Below are positions 35,532 through 44,286 of a DNA stretch of 64,000 nt, piece by piece. The translations under genes and the position numbers were made by a program. The DNA lies in assembly GCF_031979925.1 (NCBI RefSeq), contig NZ_DALZFB010000001.1:310001-374000 (forward strand), read 5' to 3'. Under the pieces are notes generated by a model. It was not told where the DNA came from, did not search any database, and saw only the letters and a list, made by a program, of their open reading frames with translations. How positions within the stretch are numbered: position 1 is the stretch's first letter; the number at the start of each line of letters is the position of its first letter. The stretch is from Pseudescherichia sp031979925. GTDB lineage: Bacteria > Pseudomonadota > Gammaproteobacteria > Enterobacterales > Enterobacteriaceae.

Positions 35532-36497
35532 ATGAGAACAGTTAAGGTCTATGAAGAGAGCTGGCCGCTGCATTCACCGTTTGTCATCTCCCGGGGCAGC
35601 CGCAGCGAAGCCAGAGTGGTGGTGGTTGAGCTGGAAGAGGAGGGGATAAAAGCGACTGGAGAGTGCACGCCCTACCCACGTTATGGCGAGAGCGATGCAT
35701 CAGTGATTGCTCAGATCATGACCATCGTGCCGCAGCTGGAGAAAGGCCTCAGCCGCCAGCAGTTGCAATCCCTGCTGCCGCCGGGTGCAGCGCGTAACGC
35801 CGTTGACAGCGCCCTGTGGGATCTGGAAATCCGTCGGCTGGGCGTCAGCCTGGAGCAGCTTCTGGGCGTCGTGCTGCCGGGCGATCTGACCACGGCGCAG
35901 ACGGTTGTGATTGGTACGCCGGAGCAGATGGCGGCCAGCGCCGCCGCGCTGTGGGAGAAGGGGGCAAGACTGCTGAAGATCAAGCTCGACGACCGTCTCA
36001 TCAGCGAGCGGCTGGTGGCGATCCGTACCGCGGTGCCGGAGGCCACGTTGATTGTTGATGCCAACGAATCCTGGCACAGCGAGGGGCTGGCGGCACGCTG
36101 CCAGCTGCTGGCGGATCTCGGCGTAGCGATGCTGGAGCAGCCGCTTCCCGCCAATAATGACGCCGCGCTGGAGAACTTTATACATCCGCTGCCCATCTGT
36201 GCCGATGAGAGCTGTCACGCCCGCAGCTGCCTAAAAACCCTTGCCGGGCGCTATGAGATGATCAACATCAAGCTGGATAAGACCGGCGGCCTGACCGAAG
36301 CATTAGCGCTAGCCAGCGAAGCGCGGGCGCAGGGGTTTGAGCTGATGCTGGGCTGTATGCTCTGCACCTCCAGGGCGATCGCGGCGGCGCTGCCGCTGGC
36401 CTCCCAGGCCCGCTTTGCCGATCTCGACGGTCCCACCTGGCTGGCGGTAGACGTTGAACCGGCGCTGCGCTTCAGCACCGGCCAGCTTCACCTCTGA
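35532..36497 (+). CDS. ycjG: L-Ala-D/L-Glu epimerase
   Basis: Enolase-superfamily enzyme that epimerises L-Ala-D-Glu released from murein to L-Ala-L-Glu for catabolism. The 321 residues equal E. coli YcjG. Catalytic and metal residues are visible: the KxK of LLKIKLDD, the metal ligands in LIVDANESW, MLEQPLP and ICADES, and the second acid/base Lys in NIKLDKTGG. It overlaps the stop region of the convergent mpaA by ten bases. With mpaA and mppA it forms the murein-peptide salvage group. Confidence 0.96.
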   Translation: MRTVKVYEESWPLHSPFVISRGSRSEARVVVVELEEEGIKATGECTPYPRYGESDASVIAQIMTIVPQLEKGLSRQQLQSLLPPGAARNAVDSALWDLEIRRLGVSLEQLLGVVLPGDLTTAQTVVIGTPEQMAASAAALWEKGARLLKIKLDDRLISERLVAIRTAVPEATLIVDANESWHSEGLAARCQLLADLGVAMLEQPLPANNDAALENFIHPLPICADESCHARSCLKTLAGRYEMINIKLDKTGGLTEALALASEARAQGFELMLGCMLCTSRAIAAALPLASQARFADLDGPTWLAVDVEPALRFSTGQLHL

Positions 36498-37201
36498 TCC
36501 GTCCAGCGCAGCAGGCGAGTCATCGCCTGCAGATAGCGCTCGCTGGCTTCATCGTTTGATATCGGTGGCAGCTCGGCGGTGATGCAGTGCAGGCCAATAT
36601 CGGCGCACCAGCTGCCAAACGAGCCGGGCGTTTCGTAGCCGACGCTGCGTACCAGCGGCAGGGAAAAAGCTCCGGCGAGCCAGTGGCCTAGCGGGCTTTG
36701 CGCAGGATCTTCAATGCAGGCCAGCGGATCGTGAAACGAAACTACCCAAGCCGGATGCAGGCGGTGAATAAGTTGGCAGAGGCTTTGGGTTTCAGGTTCT
36801 GAACCTGGCGCATCACCTGCCAGAAGCACCACGTCACGGGCGCTCGCGGCGCTGTTCCAGCGGTAGACCGTCTCACCGGGCCGCCAGTTGGCAGCGGGAA
36901 AGTTGCGGTTGAGATCGACCCCCTGAGCGTTGGCGCGCAGGCCAAGCTGACAGCCGTCAGGATTGACCGCCAGTACCACGTGATGGTGGCGCAGAGCCGG
37001 TTCCAGCGTTCGCAGCGCGCAGGAGAGGGTCACCACTGCCGCGCTCTCATCTCCGTGGGTACCGGCGAGGATCAATCCACTCTCTCTGGAGGGGACGGGG
37101 GCCGGAAACCAGATAAGCGGCGCGCCGAGCCGCGAACGGCCATAGTGCTCCATTCCGGTGGCAAAAGCGCCCCGTTCGGCGCGTGGGCGTGAGGCGGTCA
37201 T
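36488..37201 (-). CDS. mpaA: Murein tripeptide amidase A
   Basis: Cytoplasmic zinc carboxypeptidase (M14 family) that cleaves meso-diaminopimelate from L-Ala-D-Glu-mDAP, feeding YcjG. It has 237 residues (E. coli about 242). Zinc ligands are in AGTHGDESAAV and SFHDPLACIED; substrate binding is through DLNRNFP; the catalytic Glu is in CITAELPP. The C-terminus is shorter than in E. coli and its last codons overlap the 3' end of ycjG on the other strand. Confidence 0.95.
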   Translation of the reverse strand: MTASRPRAERGAFATGMEHYGRSRLGAPLIWFPAPVPSRESGLILAGTHGDESAAVVTLSCALRTLEPALRHHHVVLAVNPDGCQLGLRANAQGVDLNRNFPAANWRPGETVYRWNSAASARDVVLLAGDAPGSEPETQSLCQLIHRLHPAWVVSFHDPLACIEDPAQSPLGHWLAGAFSLPLVRSVGYETPGSFGSWCADIGLHCITAELPPISNDEASERYLQAMTRLLRWTDQR

Positions 37202-37388
37202 AGCAATCCTATCAGACAGGGGATAGACAAAGTGTTAGGCAAAGCGCAGCGCTTTTCAAATTGTTTCATTCAGTATGAGAGCGAGGCAGTAAATATCGCC
37301 TAATCTTGCTAAGCCGTTTGCATTTCTCCATGCGAAAACAAATAATTAACCCATCTTTTCGCCGGGCATTTAGCTATAGGGTCATCTT

Positions 37389-39005
37389 ATGAAACATCCC
37401 GTCTCCCTCCTCTGTGCTGCGCTGTGGTTATGCGGTCTCTCTTCCCCCTCTTTTGCCGCGGACGTGCCCGCCGGAACCAGGCTGGCGGCGCAGCAGACGC
37501 TAGTGCGTCATATCAAAGATGAGCCTGCTACTCTTGACCCTGCGAAAGCCGTGGGGCTGCCGGAGATTCAGGTGATCCGCGATCTCTACGAGGGGCTGGT
37601 GAACCAGAATGAGAAGGGGGAGATTATTCCCGGCGTGGCGACCAAATGGAGCACCAGCGATAACCGCAGTTGGACTTTTACCCTGCGCAACGATGCCCGC
37701 TGGTCGGACGGGACGCCGGTCACCGCTCAGGACTTTGTCTATAGCTGGCAGCGTCTGGTGGATCCAAAAACCACGTCGCCTTTTGCCTGGTTTGCTGCGC
37801 TGGCTGGCATCGGCAATGCCCAGAGCATTATTGATGGCAAAGCCAGTCCGGACACGCTGGCAGTGACGGCGGTGGATCCGCACACTCTTCGCGTGCAGCT
37901 CGATAATCCGCTGCCCTGGTTTGCCAACCTGGCCGCCAGCTTTGCCTTCTACCCGGTGCAAAAAGCCAACGTCGAGAGCGACAAGGCGTGGACCCAGCCG
38001 GGTAAGCTGGTGGGTAACGGAGCCTATGTGCTCAAGGATCGCGTCGTTAACGAGAAACTGGTCCTGGAGCCTAACGCCCACTACTGGGATAACGGCAAAA
38101 CGGTGATCAAATCCGTCACCTTTATTCCCATTAATCAGGAGTCGGCGGCCACCAAGCGCTATCTGGCGGGGGATATCGATATCACTGAATCCTTCCCGAA
38201 AAACCTGTATCAGAAGCTGCTTAAAGATATTCCTGACCAGGTCTATACCCCGCCGCAGCTGGGCACCTACTACTATGCGTTTAATACCCAGAAGGGGCCG
38301 ACGGCGGATGCCCGCGTACGCCTGGCGTTGAGCATGACCATCGATCGCCGCCTGATGGCGGAGAAAGTGCTGGGAACCGGCGAGAAGCCCGCCTGGCGCT
38401 TTACTCCCGACGTGACGGCGGGCTTCAAGCCCGATCCTTCGGATGCGGAGCACCTGAGCCAGGCCGAGCTGAACGTGCAGGCGAAAACGCTACTCCAGGC
38501 GGCGGGCTATGGGCCAGGCCGTCCATTAAAGCTGACCCTGCTGTATAACACCTCAGAGAACCATCAAAAGATTGCCATTGCCGTGGCGTCGATGTGGCGG
38601 AAAAATCTCGGCGTTGACGTGAAGCTGCAAAACCAGGAGTGGAAAACCTATATCGACAGCCGCAACACCGGCAATTTCGATGTGATCCGCGCCTCGTGGG
38701 TTGGGGACTACAACGAGCCGTCTACCTTCCTGTCGCTGCTGACCTCAACCCACAGCGGTAACATCTCCCGTTTCAACGATCCGGCCTACGATAAAGTGAT
38801 GAAGCAGGCGGCGCTGGAGCCGACCGCCAGGGCGCGCAACGCGGACTATAACGCGGCAGAGAAAATTCTCGCTCGTGAAGCGCCTATTGCGCCAATCTAC
38901 CAGTACACCAACGGGCGGCTAATCAAGCCGTGGCTGAAGGGCTATCCGATCAATAACCCTGAGGACGTGGCCTACACCCGGACGATGTATATTGTGGCGC
39001 ATTGA
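37389..39005 (+). CDS. mppA: Murein tripeptide binding protein MppA
   Basis: Periplasmic SBP_bac_5 protein that captures L-Ala-D-Glu-mDAP and delivers it to the Opp permease. The 538-residue precursor (E. coli 537) has signal peptide KHPVSLLCAALWLCGLSSPSFA. The OppA-type lipid-free fold is recognised by DEPATLDPAKAVGLPE, RDLYEGLVNQNEKGEIIPG and the internal WRFTPDVTAGF region. It is divergent from mpaA; dsdA begins 16 bases after the stop. Confidence 0.95.
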   Translation: MKHPVSLLCAALWLCGLSSPSFAADVPAGTRLAAQQTLVRHIKDEPATLDPAKAVGLPEIQVIRDLYEGLVNQNEKGEIIPGVATKWSTSDNRSWTFTLRNDARWSDGTPVTAQDFVYSWQRLVDPKTTSPFAWFAALAGIGNAQSIIDGKASPDTLAVTAVDPHTLRVQLDNPLPWFANLAASFAFYPVQKANVESDKAWTQPGKLVGNGAYVLKDRVVNEKLVLEPNAHYWDNGKTVIKSVTFIPINQESAATKRYLAGDIDITESFPKNLYQKLLKDIPDQVYTPPQLGTYYYAFNTQKGPTADARVRLALSMTIDRRLMAEKVLGTGEKPAWRFTPDVTAGFKPDPSDAEHLSQAELNVQAKTLLQAAGYGPGRPLKLTLLYNTSENHQKIAIAVASMWRKNLGVDVKLQNQEWKTYIDSRNTGNFDVIRASWVGDYNEPSTFLSLLTSTHSGNISRFNDPAYDKVMKQAALEPTARARNADYNAAEKILAREAPIAPIYQYTNGRLIKPWLKGYPINNPEDVAYTRTMYIVAH

Positions 39006-39021
39006 TGGGGAACGCTTTGTT

Positions 39022-40365
39022 ATGCCAACTATGAACGAAGTTGCAAAAGATATCCCTTTATCGCCTGTGGTCGCCGAGCTGCAGTCCCTGCGCGAAACTA
39101 TCTGGTTCAATCCGGGCGTCAAGCCTGCGGAAGAGGGCCTTAAGCGCGTTGGGCTGACGCTTGCCGATGCTGAAGATGCCGAGGCCCGACTGTATCGCTT
39201 TGCACCGCTGCTCGCCCAGGCGTTTCCGGAAACGGTCGCTACGGCGGGCATCATCGAGTCCGATATGGTTCCGGTACCGCTGATGCAGGCGGAGCTGGAG
39301 AAAACGGGTCCGGTTGCAGGGCATATCTGGCTCAAGAAAGACAGTCACCTGCCGATTTCTGGTTCGATCAAGGCACGCGGGGGGATCTATGAGGTGCTGA
39401 CCCACGCGGAGACGCTCGCCCTTGAAGCTGGCCTTATCAGTACGACGGATGATTACAGCATCCTGCTCTCACCAGCGTTTCGCCAGTTTTTCAGCCAGTA
39501 TAAAATTGCCGTAGGCTCAACGGGCAACCTGGGGCTTTCAATCGGTATTATTAGCGCCAGGCTCGGCTTTCACGTTACCGTGCATATGTCTGCCGACGCG
39601 CGCCAGTGGAAAAAAGATAAGCTCCGCTCGCACGGCGTGGAGGTGATGGAGTATGAGCAGGATTACAGCGTGGCCGTTGAGCAGGGGCGTAAAGCTGCTG
39701 GCTCCGATCCTGCCTGTTTCTTCATTGATGATGAGAACTCCCGGACGCTATTTCTGGGCTATTCAGTAGCAGGCCTGCGCCTGCGCCAGCAGCTGCAGGT
39801 TAAGAATATTACCGTTGATGCTGAACACCCCCTGTTCGTTTATCTTCCCTGCGGTGTAGGCGGTGGCCCTGGCGGCGTTGCCTTCGGACTTAAGCTTGCC
39901 TTTGGGGATGATGTCCATTGCTTCTTCGCAGAACCCACGCACTCACCCTGTATGCTGCTGGGAATGAGTACCGGCCTGCATGATGCTATCTCCGTGCAGG
40001 AGATCGGTATCGACAACAAAACCGCAGCAGATGGCCTGGCCGTTGGTCGCCCATCCGGGTTCGTTGGCCGGGCGATGGAGCAGCTTATTGATGGTTGCTA
40101 TACGCTCAGCGATGAGTCGATGTATGCTCTTCTGGCAATGCTGGATCGGACGGAAGGTATCCGTCTTGAACCCTCCGCACTGGCCGGTATGAGTGGGCCA
40201 CAGCGCATTACGGCGAGTGGTTCTTACCAGACGCAGCACGCTCTCTCAGCCGAAACCATGGCTAACGCCACTCATCTGGTCTGGGCTACCGGAGGTGGGA
40301 TGGTTCCTGAGAAAGAGATGCAGGAGTACCTCGCGAAAGGGAAATGCGCGGACGAACATCTCTGA
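39022..40365 (+). CDS. dsdA: D-serine ammonia-lyase (D-serine dehydratase)
   Basis: PLP enzyme that detoxifies D-serine to pyruvate and ammonia. The 447 residues (E. coli DsdA 442) contain the PLP lysine in PISGSIKARGGIYE (about residue 117), the phosphate loop GSTGNLGLS and the glycine tract CGVGGGPGG. ATG 39022 is chosen (GGGGA about 11 bases upstream); ATG 39031 is possible. The dsdC regulator and dsdX transporter that flank it in E. coli are not present; instead it sits 16 bases behind mppA. No promoter is evident in that gap, so it may be read from mppA. Confidence 0.92.
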   Translation: MPTMNEVAKDIPLSPVVAELQSLRETIWFNPGVKPAEEGLKRVGLTLADAEDAEARLYRFAPLLAQAFPETVATAGIIESDMVPVPLMQAELEKTGPVAGHIWLKKDSHLPISGSIKARGGIYEVLTHAETLALEAGLISTTDDYSILLSPAFRQFFSQYKIAVGSTGNLGLSIGIISARLGFHVTVHMSADARQWKKDKLRSHGVEVMEYEQDYSVAVEQGRKAAGSDPACFFIDDENSRTLFLGYSVAGLRLRQQLQVKNITVDAEHPLFVYLPCGVGGGPGGVAFGLKLAFGDDVHCFFAEPTHSPCMLLGMSTGLHDAISVQEIGIDNKTAADGLAVGRPSGFVGRAMEQLIDGCYTLSDESMYALLAMLDRTEGIRLEPSALAGMSGPQRITASGSYQTQHALSAETMANATHLVWATGGGMVPEKEMQEYLAKGKCADEHL

Positions 40366-40375
40366 ATGGCGCTCC

Positions 40376-41215
40376 TTAACCGTTTTCACTGTGCGGGTCG
40401 AAGGCGTTTAGCTCTTTTGCATCATGGCTGCAAAAGAACGTGATCTCTTGATGATAGCGAGCAAACAGCTCCCGTAACTGCTGTTGCGTACGGTGCCTGG
40501 CGTCGTTATCCATTGCCATCATCCATTGATAAAAGCGCAGCCCCGGCGTGCAGTGGGGTTTTTGCAGATCCATTTCGCCGCGATAGAACCAGGCGTCGCC
40601 CCCGTGCAGTAGCCATCCTTGTGGCTGGCTTACTGCAATGCCTGCATGACCCTGCGTATGGCCCACCAGCGGTACCAGCAGGATTTCCGGCGGCAACCCT
40701 TTTAGCGCCGTAACCGCCTCAAAGCCGTACCATGTCTCTCCCTGCGGTTTGTAACCTGTCCAGCCAGATATGCCGCTCCACTGTCCGGGCCGATAGCGCT
40801 CGCGAGCCAGCCAGCTGTGTCGCTGCTCTGCAGTATTGATTTCTGTTTGCAGCAAATGTATCTGCGCGCCAGGAAAGTCTGTAAGCCCACCCGCATGGTC
40901 AAAATCAAGATGCGTAAGGATGATGTGCCGGACATCCTCTGCCCGGAACCCCAGCGCTTCTATACGTGAACGGGCCGTCAGCGCTTCTCGCCTTTGAATA
41001 TTATTCAGCACCCGAAAAAAGCCTGATAGCCGTTTTTCTGGCTGACGAACATCATCTCGTCCAAACCCTGTATCGACCAGTACCAACCCGTCCCGATCGG
41101 TTTCAATAAGCAGGCAATGGCATACCAGATGCGCAAAAATGCCTTTACTGAAGCCATCAAACAATGCGCCACCGACCGGGCACATACACCCACAGTTAAG
41201 ATGATGAACTTTCAT
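40376..41215 (-). CDS. Metallo-beta-lactamase-fold hydrolase, AHL-lactonase-like
   Basis: A 279-residue MBL-fold hydrolase similar in layout to N-acyl-homoserine lactonases of the AttM/AiiA type. Metal ligands are in ILTHLDFDHAGG, GHTQGHAG, HGGDAW and FFCSHDAKE. The first motif is HxDxDH, not the usual HxHxDH: the second His is replaced by Asp. The N-terminus (MKVHHLNCGCMCPVGG) is typical of the group, with no signal peptide. ATG 41215 follows GAGAGGAAAAT; thirteen extra upstream codons are unsupported. Lactone hydrolysis is inference. It converges on dsdA with a ten-base gap. Confidence 0.82.
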   Translation of the reverse strand: MKVHHLNCGCMCPVGGALFDGFSKGIFAHLVCHCLLIETDRDGLVLVDTGFGRDDVRQPEKRLSGFFRVLNNIQRREALTARSRIEALGFRAEDVRHIILTHLDFDHAGGLTDFPGAQIHLLQTEINTAEQRHSWLARERYRPGQWSGISGWTGYKPQGETWYGFEAVTALKGLPPEILLVPLVGHTQGHAGIAVSQPQGWLLHGGDAWFYRGEMDLQKPHCTPGLRFYQWMMAMDNDARHRTQQQLRELFARYHQEITFFCSHDAKELNAFDPHSENG

Positions 41216-41402
41216 ATTTTCCTCTCGTTCATGTTTGATGGCCTGCTTAATCATGTTAGGCCAAACATCATATTCTGCGAGAAGTATCGGTGCAGGGAGT
41301 GCCTGTTTCCGCGCCAGATGACAATATTGTCATACTTCTGACAGGTAGTTGAGGCAACCATGCAGGTATAACAGCAGGGTGATTTATACAGGAGAATCAA
41401 AG

Positions 41403-41906
41403 ATGAAAAAGTCGATTGCTGCCTTGTCCCTCGCCATGTTGTTTGCTGCTCCAGGTATGGCCCTCTCTGCCGAGCCAGCCGCGGTCTATGACATGACTCA
41501 GGAGCTGAGTAGTAAACTGGCAACGGAGGCATTGTCCATATGCCATGCTATGGATCGTCAGGGCGTGGTGGCCGTAGTTGATCGTGGTGGAAACCTGGTT
41601 TCGCTGATGCGGGATGATAATGTGGGACCGCATAATACGCAGGCCGCCTGGCGTAAGGCCTTCACCGCATTGTCTACGAAAACGCCGACCAAACAGCTTG
41701 CCACAAAGGCGCAATCCTCGCCTGACTCCGTTAATCTCAATACCGTTAATGAATTATTGCTCCTTGGCGGTGGCGTACCGGTAAAATATCGCGGCCAGTG
41801 GATTGGTGCCATTGGTATGGCGGGAACCGGAGGTGCTGAATCTGACGATCGGTGTGGAGCCGAAGCCATTAACAAGGTATTTGGCGGAAACGCGCAGCAG
41901 CAATAA
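41403..41906 (+). CDS. Secreted GlcG/HbpS-family protein
   Basis: A 167-residue precursor with a clear Sec signal (KKSIAALSLAMLFAAPGMALSA) and a GlcG/HbpS domain: AMDRQGVVAVVDRGGNLVSLMRDD, AWRKAFTALS and the glycine-rich GGVPVKYRGQWIGAIGMAGTGG. Family members bind small ligands, including heme in HbpS; the ligand here is unknown. The ATG at 41403 follows AGGAGAATCAAAG. It is divergent from the MBL hydrolase, leaving about 190 bases for both promoters, and is followed by a terminator. Confidence 0.85.
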   Translation: MKKSIAALSLAMLFAAPGMALSAEPAAVYDMTQELSSKLATEALSICHAMDRQGVVAVVDRGGNLVSLMRDDNVGPHNTQAAWRKAFTALSTKTPTKQLATKAQSSPDSVNLNTVNELLLLGGGVPVKYRGQWIGAIGMAGTGGAESDDRCGAEAINKVFGGNAQQQ

Positions 41907-41922
41907 CGATAAAAAGAGGGCA

Positions 41923-41949
41923 CCGGCGAGCGTAAGGCCAGCTCGCCGG
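41923..41949. terminator. Bidirectional hairpin terminator
   Basis: CCGGCGAGC (41923-41931) pairs with GCTCGCCGG (41941-41949) between two convergent genes. On the minus strand a CTCTTTTT tract follows a few bases after the stem. Confidence 0.75.
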
Positions 41950-41969
41950 GAGTTGATCCGGATGTCACC

Positions 41970-42977
41970 TTATGACGATAAGAGTTCCACTATCTCTCCT
42001 CCCTCCTGCGCCAGACGCGCTAAATAGTGCGAGGCATCCAGAATCTGATAAGGGAAGTATAATCCAGGCGCTACCGGCGACTGTCCGTCCAGCCCGACCA
42101 GCCGTTCAAGGAGCAAGGCTATCCCCATCCCTGTCAGCGGTGCCGCACCGCCCGGATGCACGACTGCATGGCGGGTGCGAAGTGCCTGTCCTGAGTGGTC
42201 GAGGCCAGAAATATCAAGGATGATCTCCGTCGATAATGCACCGCCTTTACGTCGGCTCGAGCTGACGCCCTGACCCAGGTCGAACTGAACGCTGTGTGCG
42301 CCCGTAGCGGCGGCCAGACCCGTCACGTCGATTGAGGAGAAGCCGGTTGCGTTAATTTCAGTGCCGTCGAGCGCGGAGAAAACCGCTTTGGCGTCGTCGC
42401 CCTCACGCCATAACCAGATACCATCCCGGAGCGTGAGCGCCTCCGGCAGCAGGTGGTTCAGATGTTCGAAATCAGCGGCTACCGCCGGCCCGCCGGTATC
42501 CTCTTCATCAACCAGAGCACCAATGCGGATTTCATACACTTCGCTGAATGATTTTGCCAGATGGAGCGCAGGCACCGTGGTGGCACCAACCAGCCACTCA
42601 TAACCCAGCACGATTGCTGAGGCACCCGGTGCATGCATAAAGCTGGCGATTTCCGGGGCTATCTCAAATATCCCCGACGAGATACTCAGATGCGATATGC
42701 CGCGCGACTGGGCGAAGCGGAGTCCGGCGAGGGCAGGGTCCTTATAGAGAACGACCACAGCGCTGACTTTTTGATCGCCAAGCCCCAGGTCAGCAGACGC
42801 CGTGTCCAGTGCGACACCTTGCGCAGGTCCCATTTCTGCCGCTGCGTTCTGCGCTTTGGTAAGATCGCGGCCACCGACCAGCAGGGGAATATCGGGATAG
42901 ATAGCGTGTATCGCCCGAGCGGCCTGGCGACCAATTGAACCGGAACCACCCATTAATAGAATCGGAGCTAATGACAT
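41970..42977 (-). CDS. NAD(P)-binding saccharopine-dehydrogenase-like protein
   Basis: A 335-residue protein with an N-terminal Rossmann motif (LMGGSGSIGRQAARAI) and GGRDLTKAQNAA, as in saccharopine-dehydrogenase-like oxidoreductases. The substrate cannot be read from sequence. The start follows GAGGAGACAC. It lies 31 bases after the RidA-like gene on the same strand, so the two form an operon divergent from a TetR gene. A reductase paired with an imine deaminase suggests handling of a reactive enamine/imine intermediate, which is inference. Confidence 0.78.
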   Translation of the reverse strand: MSLAPILLMGGSGSIGRQAARAIHAIYPDIPLLVGGRDLTKAQNAAAEMGPAQGVALDTASADLGLGDQKVSAVVVLYKDPALAGLRFAQSRGISHLSISSGIFEIAPEIASFMHAPGASAIVLGYEWLVGATTVPALHLAKSFSEVYEIRIGALVDEEDTGGPAVAADFEHLNHLLPEALTLRDGIWLWREGDDAKAVFSALDGTEINATGFSSIDVTGLAAATGAHSVQFDLGQGVSSSRRKGGALSTEIILDISGLDHSGQALRTRHAVVHPGGAAPLTGMGIALLLERLVGLDGQSPVAPGLYFPYQILDASHYLARLAQEGGEIVELLSS

Positions 42978-43008
42978 AAGCGTGTCTCCTCGTTTAGATG
43001 ATGAGCGA

Positions 43009-43404
43009 CTAAGGGGTTGGAATTCGGGCTATGACCTTAATTTCAAAATCAAATCCTGCGAGCCAGGTAACGCCTATGGCCGTCCAGTTTGGATAGGGGG
43101 GATGCGGGAAAATAGACTCTTTTACCTGCATAATCGTGGGAAATTGATTTTGCGGGTCGGTGTGAAACGTAGTGACATCAATCAGGTCTTCAAATGTACA
43201 GCCCGCTGCCGCCAGCGTCGCTTTGAGATTATCAAACGCCAACTGCACCTGCGCGGCAAAATCTGGCTCCGGTGTGCCATCGGCGCGGCTTCCTACCTGG
43301 CCGGAAACAAACAGTAAATCGCCGGATCGTATCGCAGCAGAATAACCGTGCTCCTCATAGAGAGCATGACGGCTGGCGGGGAAAATCGGTTCGCGTTGAA
43401 TCAT
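43009..43404 (-). CDS. RidA-family enamine/imine deaminase-like protein
   Basis: A 131-residue RidA/YjgF-family protein: GDLLFVSGQVGSRADGTPEPDFAAQ, QLAFDNLKATLAAAGCTFEDLIDVTTF, and a C-terminal FEIKVIARI. Canonical RidA has a catalytic Arg in a conserved C-terminal IEAxAxx[R] setting; here the matching region reads NWTAIGVTWLAGFDFEIKVIA without that Arg, so it may belong to a non-deaminating subgroup. First gene of a two-gene operon; its promoter faces the TetR operator region. Confidence 0.85.
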   Translation of the reverse strand: MIQREPIFPASRHALYEEHGYSAAIRSGDLLFVSGQVGSRADGTPEPDFAAQVQLAFDNLKATLAAAGCTFEDLIDVTTFHTDPQNQFPTIMQVKESIFPHPPYPNWTAIGVTWLAGFDFEIKVIARIPTP

Positions 43405-43475
43405 AGGGTTTCCTTTACTTTATTCAGGGTGAAAAACGTAAAGCACAACACGGACAGTTGATTTAATATACATGT

Positions 43476-43516
43476 CGTATGTCAAATTAATCACACATAC
43501 GGAGCGTATGTCAAAT
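43476..43516. promoter_or_regulatory. Candidate TetR operator region
   Basis: The 12-mer CGTATGTCAAAT occurs twice (43476-43487 and 43505-43516), 29 bases apart. The second copy overlaps a perfect palindrome ACATACG-GAG-CGTATGT (43495-43511). A similar but weaker dyad, ACAT...ATGT, covers 43470-43482. The region lies between the divergent RidA-like and TetR genes, as expected for an autoregulated TetR operator. Confidence 0.65.
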
Positions 43517-43531
43517 GGAGATGGAGAAGAT

Positions 43532-44140
43532 ATGGTTACCAAACGCCGCGTCGAAACGATGGAAGAGAACCGCGCGAAACTGATAATGGCAGCGCGAAAA
43601 GCCTTTGCTGAGAAGGGTTTTGCCGCTGCATCAATGGATGAATTAACAGCCAGCGTTGGGCTTACCCGTGGCGCGCTCTATCACAACTTTGGCGATAAAA
43701 AGGGATTACTAGCCGCGGTGGTAGCCCAGATTGATGGTGAAATGGCACAACGTGCGAAGGATGAGGCCTCTCATACTCGCGACGATTGGGAGAGGCTGCT
43801 GGCTGAAGGCGTCGCCTATATCAAGATGGCCCTGGATCCAGAGGTGCGACGCATCGTGCTGCTTGATGGTCCGGCATTTCTTGGCGATCCTGCCCAGTGG
43901 CCGGGGCAGATTAGCTGCCTTGAAGCCACCCGCCAGACCGTTAAAAAAATGCTCGACTGCGGCGCTCTAAAAGCCGTAGATGCAGATGCCGCAGCACATA
44001 TGCTAAACAGCGCTGCGATGAACGCGGCGATCTGGATAGCGGCCAGCAACGAGCCGGAGAAGGCACTGCCGAAAATTATTGCGGTGTTTACGCAACTGGC
44101 AAGCGGCTTACGTAATCCCGCTCCGCATTGTACTGCGTAA
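43532..44140 (+). CDS. TetR/AcrR-family regulator
   Basis: A 202-residue TetR repressor. The HTH is in RAKLIMAARKAFAEKGF followed by SMDELTASVGLTRGALYHNFGDKKGLL; the C-terminal ligand domain has HTRDDWERLLAEGVAYI and a LDGPAFLGDPAQW segment common in this subgroup. ATG 43532 is chosen for its GGAGAAG spacing; earlier ATGs at 43508 and 43472 would run through the operator. It probably controls the divergent RidA-like/oxidoreductase operon and itself. No ligand can be inferred. Confidence 0.88.
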   Translation: MVTKRRVETMEENRAKLIMAARKAFAEKGFAAASMDELTASVGLTRGALYHNFGDKKGLLAAVVAQIDGEMAQRAKDEASHTRDDWERLLAEGVAYIKMALDPEVRRIVLLDGPAFLGDPAQWPGQISCLEATRQTVKKMLDCGALKAVDADAAAHMLNSAAMNAAIWIAASNEPEKALPKIIAVFTQLASGLRNPAPHCTA

Positions 44141-44286
44141 GGCGCAACCCTGGACAGAGGCGTAGCCCAGTGCCAAACCTGATTATGACCGGGTTAACAA
44201 ACTTCTCAACAAGTCTCCTGTAAACCAGCAGAACCTGCGAGGAACCCACCATAATTGGTAGGGATAAACACATCCAGGAGACAATC

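Noticed and set aside
38992..39021. DsdA extended upstream to overlap mppA
   Set aside because: The ten added residues do not match DsdA and no ribosome site precedes that ATG.
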